Shown here piece by piece: positions 11,001-21,656 of a stretch of DNA of 64,000 bases. Position 1 is the first letter of the stretch. Each line of letters begins with the position of its first letter. The stretch spans positions 1 through 64,000 of the forward strand of contig QHVH01000002.1 in NCBI GenBank assembly GCA_003222245.1, given 5' to 3'. A model generated the notes under the pieces. It was not told the origin of the DNA and did no database searches. It saw nothing but the letters and a program-made list of their open reading frames with translations. This stretch comes from Blastocatellia bacterium AA13. GTDB taxonomy: Bacteria > Acidobacteriota > Blastocatellia > UBA7656. The translations under genes and the position numbers were made by a program.

Positions 11001-11480
11001 CGGGTCGACTGCTCGTCCGTTGAGCGACGACAGCTCGTAAGATCCGCTGTAGCCTTCCTTCTCATTTGAGCTGATCGTAAGAATGTGCAGTCCGGATACC
11101 ATGGGCCTTAGAGAGAAGATCTGCTCCCTTCGTGGAAGCGCTTCAATATCCAACAGCGTGGAAGAATCCGGAGCCGCCATGGACACCTTCAGATTTAGGT
11201 CGCCTTTGTCGATTTTGAATTGAACATATTCGCCGCTGATAAGCTGCAACTCGAATGAGTGTCGCTCGTTTCCGGCGATTATCCTTGAAACGGATGCTCC
11301 CCGAGCAAGAGGCTGCTTGTTGGATGAGGGCGATTCGCGCTGAGGCCGCGGTTGGATGGAGCCTTCAATTTTCAGCCGGGAATTGCTTGAGGCAATGAGA
11401 ACGCCCGCCGCGAATATCAAATAGACTACGCGGACAGGGACGCGAAGCGAGGTCCAAATGGGCCGGCTCGTTTGTTTCAT
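8007..11480 (-). CDS. TPR-repeat CHAT-domain (caspase-like) protein
   Basis: A 1157-residue protein with a hydrophobic N-terminal anchor or signal (about residues 13-31), a region of about 110 residues with beta-rich character, then many tetratricopeptide repeats (about 150-620, units such as GLAASLNSIGLQNYSTGS and GEGVVDNGIANVLSDLGQYE), a helical linker and a C-terminal CHAT domain (about 850-1157). The expected catalytic pair is present: H1017 in HFATHA and C1066 in LSACKTAL, so protease activity is plausible. CHAT is a separase/caspase-clan domain often paired with TPRs that sense partners. It is first in a minus-strand set with a sigma factor and an anti-sigma-like protein. Inference: regulated proteolysis controlling the sigma factor, or a sigma-controlled effector. 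The anchor suggests a membrane or periplasmic location. Confidence 0.9.
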   Translation of the reverse strand: MKQTSRPIWTSLRVPVRVVYLIFAAGVLIASSNSRLKIEGSIQPRPQRESPSSNKQPLARGASVSRIIAGNERHSFELQLISGEYVQFKIDKGDLNLKVSMAAPDSSTLLDIEALPRREQIFSLRPMVSGLHILTISSNEKEGYSGSYELSSLNGRAVDPRDDLRLSAERSLQNADRLRSAWTADSLRGALSNYEESGAYSRRAGDVEGQLLAKLGAADVLYYLSENRKALIKYREALRLSVRAKDSSLQIKALNGISLVLIDLGKLRASLPWSTRARNLSRKTGNQHGLAASLNSIGLQNYSTGSMVNAAAILYEALSLFQALHDRRGQSETLMNLGYTTEDLGDPIKALDLFQSSLALATEIGDERLRGLNLTVIGLVKSVLGEKTQALEFHNSSKAIFQKIGNRYGEGVVDNGIANVLSDLGQYEQSLEAYDEALQIFQEIGERDYESLTIGCIGNVYMEMGDADKALPRFKKRLELSTSIHSQWIAAHTLSDIGESYDQLGQSRIALRYFNQSLTRETALNDLRGQAYSLNAIGKANENLKDPRAALLNYSSALKFFQKVESGDGVVKALHNIVRVRTNLGDLDGAYDAAKSLIGLIEERRTKVFGREFRTSYFASAHIHYESYIDVLMRMHHRSPAAGYAALAFEENEKSRARGLLDALREAQSDVRNPVAADLLEQEQTLRNRLSFDAARLSGFLSGKPHPQEVKAVKAEMSKLASEYYNLQSKIQAANPRYAAITKPRALSLSEIQSQVLDADTMLLEYCLGDEHSYLWAATRDSSQFIDLPGKKTIRDLVESSRASISISPDDEPSPTRKQSEASKQQNPSALNKLSRLILGPVADQLGNKRLVIVADGPLQSVPFSALPDPSKKSSSSAESTPLIMNHEIVNVPSASVLAALRAEAANRTGASKTIAIFADPVFDAHYLRPNDESAENAQDRGPRTNRNRLKPRVGEKDGAFGPVYFAPLPFSRKEAEDIAQFVPAGDRLLFLGVQASKRAALSAALERCGILHFATHALVNSEQPGLSQIVLSQVDEKGQAVDGSLKLNEIYGMKLKANLAVLSACKTALGKESAGEGLLGLTRGFMYAGASRVIASLWSVDDEATKELMKNFYEGMLKQRMTAAQALRRAQMIIRDQPRWRAPYYWAGFVLHGDWR

Positions 11481-13879
<2,399 letters not shown>

Positions 13880-13998
13880 AAGTCTACGCTCTTCCCATAC
13901 CAGCAGCATAGACGAGAGCCGCATTGAACAGATTAAGGCGCGCGGTTCTTCGAGGGAGCAGGGCTGTGGTGTTCACCGCTCGTCGCAGGTGATCCTAT

Positions 13999-14583
13999 AT
14001 GACGGACGATATGCAAGGAGCGAGGGGCAGGCGGTTCGTGGTCGTCTCCGGAATTCCGGGCAGCGGGAAGACGAGCCTGGCTCGCAGCCTGGCTCCGCGG
14101 CTCGGGCTTCCAGTGCTCGACAAGGACGATATTCTCGACGGCCTATTTGAGCCACAAGGGCCTGGAGACGAATCGTGGAGACGCAGGCTCAGTAGAGAGA
14201 GCGATGCCATCTTTCAGCAGAAGGCGAGCGCTTCAACGGGAGCGATTCTCGTTTCGCATTGGCATCTTTCCGGAATGCCTTTAGATTCGGGTACACCCAC
14301 TGATTGGATTTCAGAGCTGTCGGTTGGCGCTATCAACGTGCACTGCTATTGTCAGCCGGAACTTGCGGCAACGCGATTCCTGAACCGAATCCGGCACGCT
14401 GGGCATCTCGATAAAAGATCGACATATGACGAGGTGTTGCGGAGCTTTCGAGTCCTGGTCAGCCTGGGCTCTCTCGATAACAAGTCATCGATATCGGTGG
14501 ACACGTCGGACGTGATCAATGCGGATGAGGTTGCAAGGAAAATCGAGGCCGCCTTCGAGCGCTGTTTGAAAAGAGTTGTATAG
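13999..14583 (+). CDS. P-loop kinase (AAA_33 / zeta-toxin-like ATPase)
   Basis: A 194-residue protein with a Walker A motif GIPGSGKTS at about residues 18-26, followed by the LDKDDILDGLF segment typical of small P-loop kinases that phosphorylate a metabolite, nucleotide or sugar. A QPELAATRFLNRI helix in the second half fits the lid/arginine region. The substrate cannot be told from the sequence. No antitoxin-like gene is adjacent, so a toxin role is unlikely; a metabolic or RNA-repair kinase is more likely. The ATG at 13999 lacks a clear ribosome site and the ATG four codons later is an alternative. It is downstream of ligA and may be read with it. Confidence 0.75.
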   Translation: MTDDMQGARGRRFVVVSGIPGSGKTSLARSLAPRLGLPVLDKDDILDGLFEPQGPGDESWRRRLSRESDAIFQQKASASTGAILVSHWHLSGMPLDSGTPTDWISELSVGAINVHCYCQPELAATRFLNRIRHAGHLDKRSTYDEVLRSFRVLVSLGSLDNKSSISVDTSDVINADEVARKIEAAFERCLKRVV

Positions 14584-14740
14584 AATCATCGTTAACATCC
14601 GCTGCGCTTCCGGCGCGAAGCAGGCAGCTATTGTCGGCGGCCGCTATCGATTATTTGCCGCCTGCGTTGCGCCGAACTACAATGCTGTTGCTTAAGAACA
14701 GATAATGGCGGGGCATTAGGACCGCACGAGCAAGTAGACG

Positions 14741-15373
14741 ATGTCAGGAACTACCCCGGAAACGTGTGAGAGCTGTGGAGCCGCGCTTGCGACTGGAGCC
14801 CGGTTCTGCGTTGCTTGTTATAAGCCGGTCGCGAGCCGAAAGAATCGAGCCCGCGATCTAACCTCGCCGCTCGGCAAAGACGATCCGACTATCGTGTTTG
14901 TACCGCAGAATCGAGAGGCGCGCCTGAAACGAGAGAAGCTCAGGAAGCGAATCACTCTATTCGGAATGCTCCTGGTTCTGGGCGGCTCGGCTGCTGTTGG
15001 CTTGTGGCATTCAAGCGAACGAGAGCGGCTGGCGAAGCGCCGCGTAGTCGCGCGAGAAGAGCTTGCGCTCCGAGAAATAAGGTTGTTCGCGGATGCGCTC
15101 GAACGTTTCAAGACCGATGTGGGCCGTTATCCAACAAGCGACGAAGGCATCGGCAGCCTGATGGCTAAACCGGCTACAGCTCGCTTTGACGGAACGACCG
15201 GTCTCGCATTCTGGTCGGGGCCGTACCTTGACGGTTACTATGAGCTCGATCCCTGGGGCAATGATTACGTTTACAGATCGGGAAAAGACAGCCAGTCTTA
15301 CGAAGTTTTCTCCAACGGTCCCGACGGAGATGAACCCACACGACGACGGCTCCGCGCGGTCTCGCCGAATTGA
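14741..15373 (+). CDS. Zinc-ribbon, single-TM protein with GspG-like C-terminal domain
   Basis: A 210-residue protein of mixed architecture. The N-terminus has a four-cysteine zinc ribbon (C9, C12, C23, C26). A charged linker leads to a transmembrane helix at about 73-92 (ITLFGMLLVLGGSAAVGLW). The C-terminal half (about 105-205) matches the major pseudopilin GspG domain: helix ending LERFKTDVGRYPTSDEG, then GPYLDG, DPWGNDYVYR and a calcium-loop-like SNGPDGDEPT. No prepilin peptidase site (G-F/M-T-L-x-E) is present, so it is not processed as a normal pseudopilin. The zinc ribbon would be cytosolic and the GspG-like part outside the membrane. No type II secretion genes are nearby. Function unknown. 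Confidence 0.75.
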   Translation: MSGTTPETCESCGAALATGARFCVACYKPVASRKNRARDLTSPLGKDDPTIVFVPQNREARLKREKLRKRITLFGMLLVLGGSAAVGLWHSSERERLAKRRVVAREELALREIRLFADALERFKTDVGRYPTSDEGIGSLMAKPATARFDGTTGLAFWSGPYLDGYYELDPWGNDYVYRSGKDSQSYEVFSNGPDGDEPTRRRLRAVSPN

Positions 15374-15494
15374 GGATAAATATTGATTGCGATTAATGGC
15401 GCGGTCCAACGCTGAACGGGTTGCGGCCGTTTTTAATTCAGATTAGATCCGTCTTCGATTTCCGCGATGACCTTGTGGAAGCGCCGCAACACCG

Positions 15495-15585
15495 CAACAC
15501 CGTTGGTGTTGGAGCGCTCGCCGTTACATAACCCAAGGTAGGCTACGGCAACCTTGGGCTTCGCGATGCAACCCCCTTGGGGTTG
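15495..15585. repeat. Cluster of three intergenic palindromes
   Basis: Within the 422-base gap 15374-15795 three hairpins follow each other: CAACACC-gtt-GGTGTTG (15495-15511), CCCAAGGT (15532-15539) with ACCTTGGG (15551-15558), and CAACCCC-ctt-GGGGTTG (15569-15585). The upstream flank also repeats GCAACACC. This looks like a composite repetitive element of the kind scattered between genes in some environmental genomes. The remaining gap holds no gene; an AGGAG ribosome site precedes the next CDS. Confidence 0.6.
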
Positions 15586-15795
15586 TCATAGAAATGCCCA
15601 AACGGCCGAGCTCAAATTCAAGCTACAACCATCGGTACACAATGTAACCGTTCAGATTGCGCCGATGATCTCCTAATCTCCTGTTTTGGGCCTTTTTCCG
15701 TTTGCTCATCCGGGCAATCTTCGGAATAATGTCAAACCGCTCAAATCAACTTCGATAATCCAAACCAGAACCCGCAGGAGAGGAGTGCATATCTA

Positions 15796-17922
15796 ATGGG
15801 TGAGCTCGTTTCACTGACCCGGCAGTCCGAAATTGCAATCATTACTATAAACAATCCGCCGGTTAACGCCCTGAGTCCTGGCGTGCCCGAAGGCATAGCA
15901 GCTTCGGTCGAATCTATTAACAACGACGATTCAATAAAAGGAGCAGTCCTGATAGGCGGCGGGCGAACTTTCATAGCGGGCGCCGACATAAAAACATTCG
16001 AATCGCTCCGGTCATCCGAAAACCGGCGCGGAGCGGGCCTGCTCCCATTGCTAACGGCCATAGAGGACTCACAAAAACCCATAGTAGCCGCAATACACGG
16101 CACTGCCTTTGGAGGCGGTCTCGAAGTAGCTATGGCATGCCACTACCGAATAGCTGCTCCTTCAGCGCAGGTCGGCCAGCCTGAAGTAAAGCTGGGCATC
16201 ATACCCGGCGCAGCGGGGACTCAACGGCTGCCGAGATTGGCTGGAGTTCAAAAGGCGGTCGAGATGTGCGCGGGAGGCAATCCCGTGGGCGCCTCCGACG
16301 CATTCAAAGCCGGCATCGTCGATAAGCTGGCTGAAGGCGATCTCCTTGAAGGAGCCGTCGCCTTTGTAAGAGAGCTGATCGCAAAAGGTGAATCACCGCG
16401 GCGCACTCGCGACTTGAACGACAAGCTCGGAGACGCGGCTGCGAACAGCGCCATTTTTGAGGCGGCTCGCGCATCCGCTCGTAAGACCGCTCGCGGACTG
16501 ATCGCGCCGCTTGCCGCAATTGATGCTGTCGAGGCGGCGACCCGGCTCTCATTCGAAGAAGGATGCCGGCGAGAGACTGAGTTGTTTCAGCAGTGTCTTC
16601 AGTCGGATCAATCCAGGGGCCTGATACACATCTTCTTTGGCGAGCGAGCCGTCTCCAAAATCCCCGGCATCGCGAAAGAGACGCGCGTGATCGATATCAA
16701 GAAAGCCGCCGTTGTCGGGGCGGGAACGATGGGCGGCGGAATCACGATGAGCTACGCCAACGCCGGAATCCCCGTGATTCTCAAAGAAGCCTCGCAGGAG
16801 TTTCTAGATCGAGGATTGGCGACGATAAAGAAGAACTACGATACTTCGGTCAAGCGAGGCCGCTTCACGCGGGAGTATGCGGATCAACGGATGGCGTTGA
16901 TCACTCCATCTCTGACCTACGATGGCTTTTCAGATTGTGACATCGTAGTCGAAGCTGTTTTCGAAGGGATGGAGTTGAAGAAGCAGGTATTCGCCGAGCT
17001 TGATAAGGTCTGCAAGCCGGACGCCGTTCTTGCGTCCAATACTTCAACTCTCAACGTCGACGAGATCGCGGCTTCGACTTCGCGGCCTAAACAGGTGATC
17101 GGCCATCATTTCTTCAGCCCGGCGAACGTGATGCGGCTGCTCGAAATAGTTCGCGGCAAAGCGACCTCGGATGAAGTGATCGCGACCTCGATGGCTTTGG
17201 CGAAGAAGCTGAAAAAGGTCGGGGTGCTGGTTGGAAACTGCCGCGGGTTTGTCGGCAATCGAATGTTCGCTCCGTACCAGCGCGAGGCCCAATTCCTGGT
17301 CGAGGAAGGCGCGCGCGTCGAACAAGTCGACGCTGCTCTGTACGATTGGGGAATGGCTATGGGGCCGCTCGCCGTCGGCGATCTCGCGGGGCTCGACGTC
17401 GGCTGGCGAATTCGAAAAGAGTACAAGCACCTCGAAGATCCGAGCCTGCGATACCCGCTTGTAGCCGATCGCCTGTGTGAACAGGGACGGTACGGCCAGA
17501 AGACCGGCTCGGGATGGTATCGCTATGAAGACCGCGGCAAAGGGCCGATTCCAGACCCCGGTGTTCAGAAGCTCATCGAGGAGTCCGCGGAGGAGGCCGG
17601 CATAACCCGCCGCGAAATCACCCCCGACGAAATCATCGAGCGGACGATCTACGCGCTGGTCAACGAAGGCGCGAGAATTCTCGAAGAAGGGTTCGCGCTT
17701 CGAGCTGTCGATATCGATATCATCTACGTCTACGGTTATGGCTTTCCCGCTCACCGCGGCGGGCCGATGTGTTATGCGGACATAGTCGGCTTGAATAAGG
17801 TCTATGATCGGATTTGTGATTTTGAGCGCGTTCACGGCGCGCAGTGGGCGCCTGCGCCTCTGTTGAAAAAGCTCGCCGGTGAAGGCAGCACGTTTGCCGA
17901 GTATGATCGTGCAAGGCAGTGA
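15796..17922 (+). CDS. Bifunctional enoyl-CoA hydratase / 3-hydroxyacyl-CoA dehydrogenase (FadJ/FadB type)
   Basis: A 708-residue multifunctional beta-oxidation enzyme. The N-terminal crotonase domain (about 1-190) has the oxyanion-hole segment GGGRTFIAGADIKTF. The NAD-binding 3-hydroxyacyl-CoA dehydrogenase domain starts near residue 298 with the Rossmann loop VVGAGTMGGGI and contains SNTSTLNVDEIA and GHHFFSPANVMRLLE with the catalytic histidine. Two C-terminal 3HCDH domains follow. It hydrates 2-enoyl-CoA and oxidises the 3-hydroxyacyl-CoA. It is first of eight same-strand genes with a thiolase 24 bases downstream, the usual partner. GAGAGGAG about 10 bases before the ATG supports the start. 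Chain length or substrate type is not evident. Confidence 0.92.
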   Translation: MGELVSLTRQSEIAIITINNPPVNALSPGVPEGIAASVESINNDDSIKGAVLIGGGRTFIAGADIKTFESLRSSENRRGAGLLPLLTAIEDSQKPIVAAIHGTAFGGGLEVAMACHYRIAAPSAQVGQPEVKLGIIPGAAGTQRLPRLAGVQKAVEMCAGGNPVGASDAFKAGIVDKLAEGDLLEGAVAFVRELIAKGESPRRTRDLNDKLGDAAANSAIFEAARASARKTARGLIAPLAAIDAVEAATRLSFEEGCRRETELFQQCLQSDQSRGLIHIFFGERAVSKIPGIAKETRVIDIKKAAVVGAGTMGGGITMSYANAGIPVILKEASQEFLDRGLATIKKNYDTSVKRGRFTREYADQRMALITPSLTYDGFSDCDIVVEAVFEGMELKKQVFAELDKVCKPDAVLASNTSTLNVDEIAASTSRPKQVIGHHFFSPANVMRLLEIVRGKATSDEVIATSMALAKKLKKVGVLVGNCRGFVGNRMFAPYQREAQFLVEEGARVEQVDAALYDWGMAMGPLAVGDLAGLDVGWRIRKEYKHLEDPSLRYPLVADRLCEQGRYGQKTGSGWYRYEDRGKGPIPDPGVQKLIEESAEEAGITRREITPDEIIERTIYALVNEGARILEEGFALRAVDIDIIYVYGYGFPAHRGGPMCYADIVGLNKVYDRICDFERVHGAQWAPAPLLKKLAGEGSTFAEYDRARQ

Positions 17923-17946
17923 TGACTTATTCCGGAGGATTAATCC

Positions 17947-19134
17947 ATGAGAGAAGCAGTAGTCGTCGACAGTTCGCGCACGGCGCTGGCGAAGTCGTTC
18001 AGAGGTTCGTTCAATCTCACTCGCCCGGATGATCTCGCCGCCCATTGCATTCGAGAGGTACTGAAGAAGGTTCCGGCGCTCGATCCAGCCGAGATCGGCG
18101 ACGTCATCCTCGGCTGTGGGCAGCCTCACGGAGCGCAGGGCACAAACGTCGCGCGCGTATCCGCTATTCGCGCCGAGTTGCCGGTTTCGGTCGCAGCGAC
18201 CACCGTCAATCGGTTCTGCTCATCGGGCCTTCAGTCAGTAGCGATGGCGGCTCATCAGATCATCCTCGAAGGCGTCGATGCCGCGATCGGAGGCGGAGTC
18301 GAAAGCATCACGATGATGGAGCGTGACAACAAACCGAATCCGTGGGTGCTCGAGCACAAGCCCGGAATCTATATGGTTATGGGCGACACGGCCGAGGTCG
18401 TTGCGAAGCGCTATGGGATTAGCCGGGAAGCGCAGGACGAATACTCGCTGCTGAGTCAGCAGCGCACGGCGCGCGCCCAGGCGGAAGGCTCCTTTACGGA
18501 CGAGATTGCTCCAATGAAAGTGATCCGCGGCATACTCGACAAGAAATCGGGCGAGGTCACATCGAAAGAGGAGCATGTCTGCGACCGCGACGAGTGCAAC
18601 AGGCCCGATACGACGTTGGAGGGACTGGCCGCGCTTCAACCGCATTTCGACAAGACGAGCGGAAAAGGAACGGTTACGGCGGGAAACTCCTCGCAGCTCT
18701 CGGACGGAGCGTCCGCTACGCTGCTGATGTCCAGCGAGCGCGCGAGGCAGTTAGGCATCACTCCCAAATTGATATTCCGCGGATTCACGGTCGTGGGCTG
18801 CGAACCCGACGAGATGGGCATCGGGCCCGTGTTCGCCGTTCCAAAGCTGCTCAAAAAGCATGGGCTCAAGATGGACGACATCGACGTGTGGGAGTTGAAC
18901 GAGGCTTTTGCTGTTCAAGTCGTCTACTGTCGCGACCGGCTCGGCATCGATCCCGAGAAATTGAATGTGAACGGCGGATCAATCTCGATCGGCCACCCGT
19001 TTGGAATGACCGGCTCTCGAATGGTCGGAACAATCGCCAACGAGATGCTGCGCCGCCGAGCCAAGTATGGCGTCGTTACTATGTGCATCGGCGGAGGCCA
19101 GGGAGCGGCCGGCTTGTTCGAGGCGTGCAACTGA
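17947..19134 (+). CDS. Acetyl-CoA C-acyltransferase (thiolase)
   Basis: A 395-residue thiolase of normal length. The acyl-accepting cysteine is C91 in NRFCSSGLQ. The C-terminal active-site segments NEAFAVQ, GHPFGMTG and CIGGGQG supply the other catalytic His and Cys. It cleaves 3-oxoacyl-CoA with CoA in the last step of a beta-oxidation turn. TCCGGAGGATT 9-10 bases before the ATG is a strong ribosome site. Its position directly after the FadJ-type gene supports degradation rather than acetoacetyl-CoA synthesis. A run between about 200 and 225 has a CDRDEC motif, somewhat unusual, in a surface loop. Confidence 0.92.
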   Translation: MREAVVVDSSRTALAKSFRGSFNLTRPDDLAAHCIREVLKKVPALDPAEIGDVILGCGQPHGAQGTNVARVSAIRAELPVSVAATTVNRFCSSGLQSVAMAAHQIILEGVDAAIGGGVESITMMERDNKPNPWVLEHKPGIYMVMGDTAEVVAKRYGISREAQDEYSLLSQQRTARAQAEGSFTDEIAPMKVIRGILDKKSGEVTSKEEHVCDRDECNRPDTTLEGLAALQPHFDKTSGKGTVTAGNSSQLSDGASATLLMSSERARQLGITPKLIFRGFTVVGCEPDEMGIGPVFAVPKLLKKHGLKMDDIDVWELNEAFAVQVVYCRDRLGIDPEKLNVNGGSISIGHPFGMTGSRMVGTIANEMLRRRAKYGVVTMCIGGGQGAAGLFEACN

Positions 19135-19149
19135 GCACACGCATTTACA

Positions 19150-20127
19150 ATGCCTGCGATTAACACCGTCAACGGAGTCATAGAAACATCCCGGCTTGGC
19201 GTGACATTGATGCACGAGCACGTATTCGTCCTGTCCCCCGAGATAATGCAGAACTATCCCGAAGGCTGGCGTGATGAAGAAGCGAGAATAGTCGATGCAG
19301 TGAATCGCCTGAACGAACTCAAGTCGCGAGGCATCGACTCAATAGTCGACCTGACCGTGATCGGCCTTGGACGCTACATCCCCAGAATCCGACGGGTTGC
19401 GGAGCAAACCGACATCAATATTGTCGCGGCGACGGGAGTGTATACCTATAACGACGTACCGATGTATTTCCATTTTCGCGGGCCCGGCACGGATCTCGGC
19501 GGTCCTGAGCTCATGACCGATATGTTCGTCCGCGATATTGAAGAGGGCATCGCGAACACCGGAGTCAAAGCGGCCATCCTGAAGTGCGCGACCGACAAGC
19601 CCGGATTGACGCCGGGCGTCGAACGAGTTCTCAGGGCGATTGCCCACGCGCATCGCCAAACAGGAGCGCCTATTTCAACTCACACGCATGCTCGCACGCG
19701 CCGAGGCCTCGAGCAGCAAGTCATATTCAAGGCGGAGGGAGTCGATCTGAGCCGCGTGATAATCGGGCACTCGGGTGACACTACCGATATTTCATATCTC
19801 GAAGAGCTGGTCGGAAACGGCTCGTACATCGGAATGGATCGATTTGGAATAGATACCATCCTGTCCTTTGAAGATCGGGTTAATACCGTCGCGCGAATGT
19901 GCGAGCTGGGACATGCAGACAAGATGGTGCTCTCACAGGACGCGGCTTGTTTTAGCGACTGGCTGCCGGAGCGCGATCTTCCGGCGGTTCTGCCGAACTG
20001 GCATTACCTCCACATTCACAACGACGTGATACCGGCTTTGAGATCGCGCGGCGTCACCGACGAGCAGATTGAGACCATGCTCGTTACAAATCCTCGAAAG
20101 ATATTCGAGACACAAGGTTCGTACTGA
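19150..20127 (+). CDS. Phosphotriesterase-family metal-dependent hydrolase (lactonase-like)
   Basis: A 325-residue TIM-barrel amidohydrolase of the phosphotriesterase-like group. Binuclear metal ligands are in place: H22 and H24 (HEH), the bridging lysine in AILKCATD, the histidines of STHTHA and IIGHSGDT, and the aspartate of LSQDAAC. Members hydrolyse lactones or, promiscuously, organophosphates. Here, inside an acyl-CoA cluster and overlapping the acyl-CoA ligase gene by one base (TGATG), it probably opens a lactone or hydrolyses a cyclic ester so that the free acid can be activated. This role is inferred from context. The ribosome site is weak; translation may be coupled to the thiolase gene 15 bases upstream. 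Confidence 0.85.
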   Translation: MPAINTVNGVIETSRLGVTLMHEHVFVLSPEIMQNYPEGWRDEEARIVDAVNRLNELKSRGIDSIVDLTVIGLGRYIPRIRRVAEQTDINIVAATGVYTYNDVPMYFHFRGPGTDLGGPELMTDMFVRDIEEGIANTGVKAAILKCATDKPGLTPGVERVLRAIAHAHRQTGAPISTHTHARTRRGLEQQVIFKAEGVDLSRVIIGHSGDTTDISYLEELVGNGSYIGMDRFGIDTILSFEDRVNTVARMCELGHADKMVLSQDAACFSDWLPERDLPAVLPNWHYLHIHNDVIPALRSRGVTDEQIETMLVTNPRKIFETQGSY

Positions 20128-21629
20128 TGATCAGACCTTTTGATTATTCAGGGATCACCCGCGACGCGAATCAAATCGCGCACTACGACAATCGTCCGGC
20201 CTCTCTTGTTGAAATGTTGAGAGCGACGGTCGACAGGACGCCCGATGCTCGAGCCATAGCCGAGGTGGGCGGCGAACGAGTCACCTACCGCGAGTTCTGG
20301 GATAGAGCCAGCAAGGCGGCGGGCGGGTTGAGGCAGTCGGGTATTAAAAGAGGAGACCGTGTCGCGATCAAGTTGGGCAACGGCTTGAACTGGTGCATCG
20401 CCTTTTTTGCGACGCAGATGGCGGGAGCCATCGCCGTGCCCGTCAACACGCGCTTCAGCGACTCCGAAGTCGAGTACGTCGTCTCGGATTCGGGAGCGTC
20501 GTTCACTTTTCTGCCCGGAAGCGCGATGCCCGAAGCCGAACCGTTTGTGATCGAAGGCCTCGAAGCAGGAGATGTCTCGGCCATTTTCTACACGAGCGGC
20601 ACCACGGGATTCCCAAAAGGGGCGATGACCACCCATGAGAACTTTCTCGCCAATGTGGAAACCTGCCGGCGAGTGGTCGACCTGCCGATGGACGGCAGCG
20701 GCCGCAATCTTGTTTCAGTTCCCCTGTTCCATGTAACCGGCTGCAACAGCCAGTTTCTTCCAAGCTGCGAGGCGGGAGACCTGCTCGTGGTTATGCCTGC
20801 ATTCGACGTTCAGACATTCCTGAAGACCATTACTGAAGAACGAATCAATCGCATGGCGTCGGTTCCGGCGATCTACTGGCTGGCGATCAATCAGCCCAAC
20901 TTCGGCGGACTGGATATGAGCTGCGTGAAGTGGCTCTCATACGGCGGCGCTCCCATCGCTCCGGAGCTCGTTGCAAGAATAATGGAGGCCTTCCCGAATG
21001 CGCGTGTGGGCAACGGATTCGGTCTGACCGAAACCGCTTCGGTGGCGACCTTCCTGCCGCACGAGTTCGCCGGCTTGAGACCTGAAACCGTAGGATTCGC
21101 CGCTCCGGTAGTCGACCTCGATCTGTTCGAAAGCGACCCCGAAACAGGAGTAGGCGAGTTGCTGATTCGCGGAGCCAACATCGTGAAGGGCTATTGGAAC
21201 AAGCCGGAAGCTACCGCGGCTGCGTTCGTTGATGGATGGCTGCATACGGGAGACATGGCGCGAGTCGACAGCGAGGGATTCGTGCAGATAGTCGATCGCA
21301 AGAAGGACATGATCTGCCGCGGAGGCGAAAACGTCTACTGTGTCGAGGTTGAAAACGCGCTGGCGGCGCATCCGGACGTCTTCGAAGTTGCGGTTGTAGG
21401 AGTTCCCGACGAGATGATGGGCGAAAAAGTCGGAGCCGTTATCGTGCCCCGGCCCGAATCGAGCGTTGATCCGCGAGAAATAGTTTCGTTCGCGAAAGAA
21501 TACCTGGCCGACTTCAAGGTGCCACAGTTCATTTCGATTCGATCCGAACCGCTTCCTCGAAATCCTGGAGGTAAGATATTGAAGCCGGTCTTGAGGACAC
21601 AAACCGCCTGGGGTGATCAACTGCGCTGA
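20127..21629 (+). CDS. Acyl-CoA synthetase (AMP-forming)
   Basis: A 500-residue class I adenylate-forming enzyme. The P-loop motif FYTSGTTGFPKGAM is near residue 155, followed by the A5-type GFGLTETAS, the hinge motif GWLHTGDMARVD, DRKKDMICRGGENVY, and the C-terminal catalytic lysine in NPGGKILK. It activates a carboxylic acid to acyl-CoA through an acyl-adenylate. At 500 residues it is slightly shorter than many long-chain ligases and resembles medium-chain or aromatic-acid ligases. Its start overlaps the stop of the lactonase-like gene by one base, so translation is likely coupled, which suggests that the product of the hydrolase is its substrate. Confidence 0.9.
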   Translation: MIRPFDYSGITRDANQIAHYDNRPASLVEMLRATVDRTPDARAIAEVGGERVTYREFWDRASKAAGGLRQSGIKRGDRVAIKLGNGLNWCIAFFATQMAGAIAVPVNTRFSDSEVEYVVSDSGASFTFLPGSAMPEAEPFVIEGLEAGDVSAIFYTSGTTGFPKGAMTTHENFLANVETCRRVVDLPMDGSGRNLVSVPLFHVTGCNSQFLPSCEAGDLLVVMPAFDVQTFLKTITEERINRMASVPAIYWLAINQPNFGGLDMSCVKWLSYGGAPIAPELVARIMEAFPNARVGNGFGLTETASVATFLPHEFAGLRPETVGFAAPVVDLDLFESDPETGVGELLIRGANIVKGYWNKPEATAAAFVDGWLHTGDMARVDSEGFVQIVDRKKDMICRGGENVYCVEVENALAAHPDVFEVAVVGVPDEMMGEKVGAVIVPRPESSVDPREIVSFAKEYLADFKVPQFISIRSEPLPRNPGGKILKPVLRTQTAWGDQLR

Positions 21630-21656
21630 CTACAGCGCCGGGAAGGAGACTCCATT

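Noticed and set aside
8007-11480. Type III-E CRISPR TPR-CHAT (Craspase)
   Set aside because: There is no Cas7-11, Cas1 or repeat array; the neighbours are sigma and anti-sigma-like genes instead.
13999-14583. Zeta toxin of a toxin-antitoxin pair
   Set aside because: The P-loop is similar, but there is no antitoxin-like gene next to it and the key zeta motifs are not clear.
17044-18129. 361-codon ORF opposite the FadJ and thiolase genes
   Set aside because: It spans two conserved genes in antisense and has no family features.
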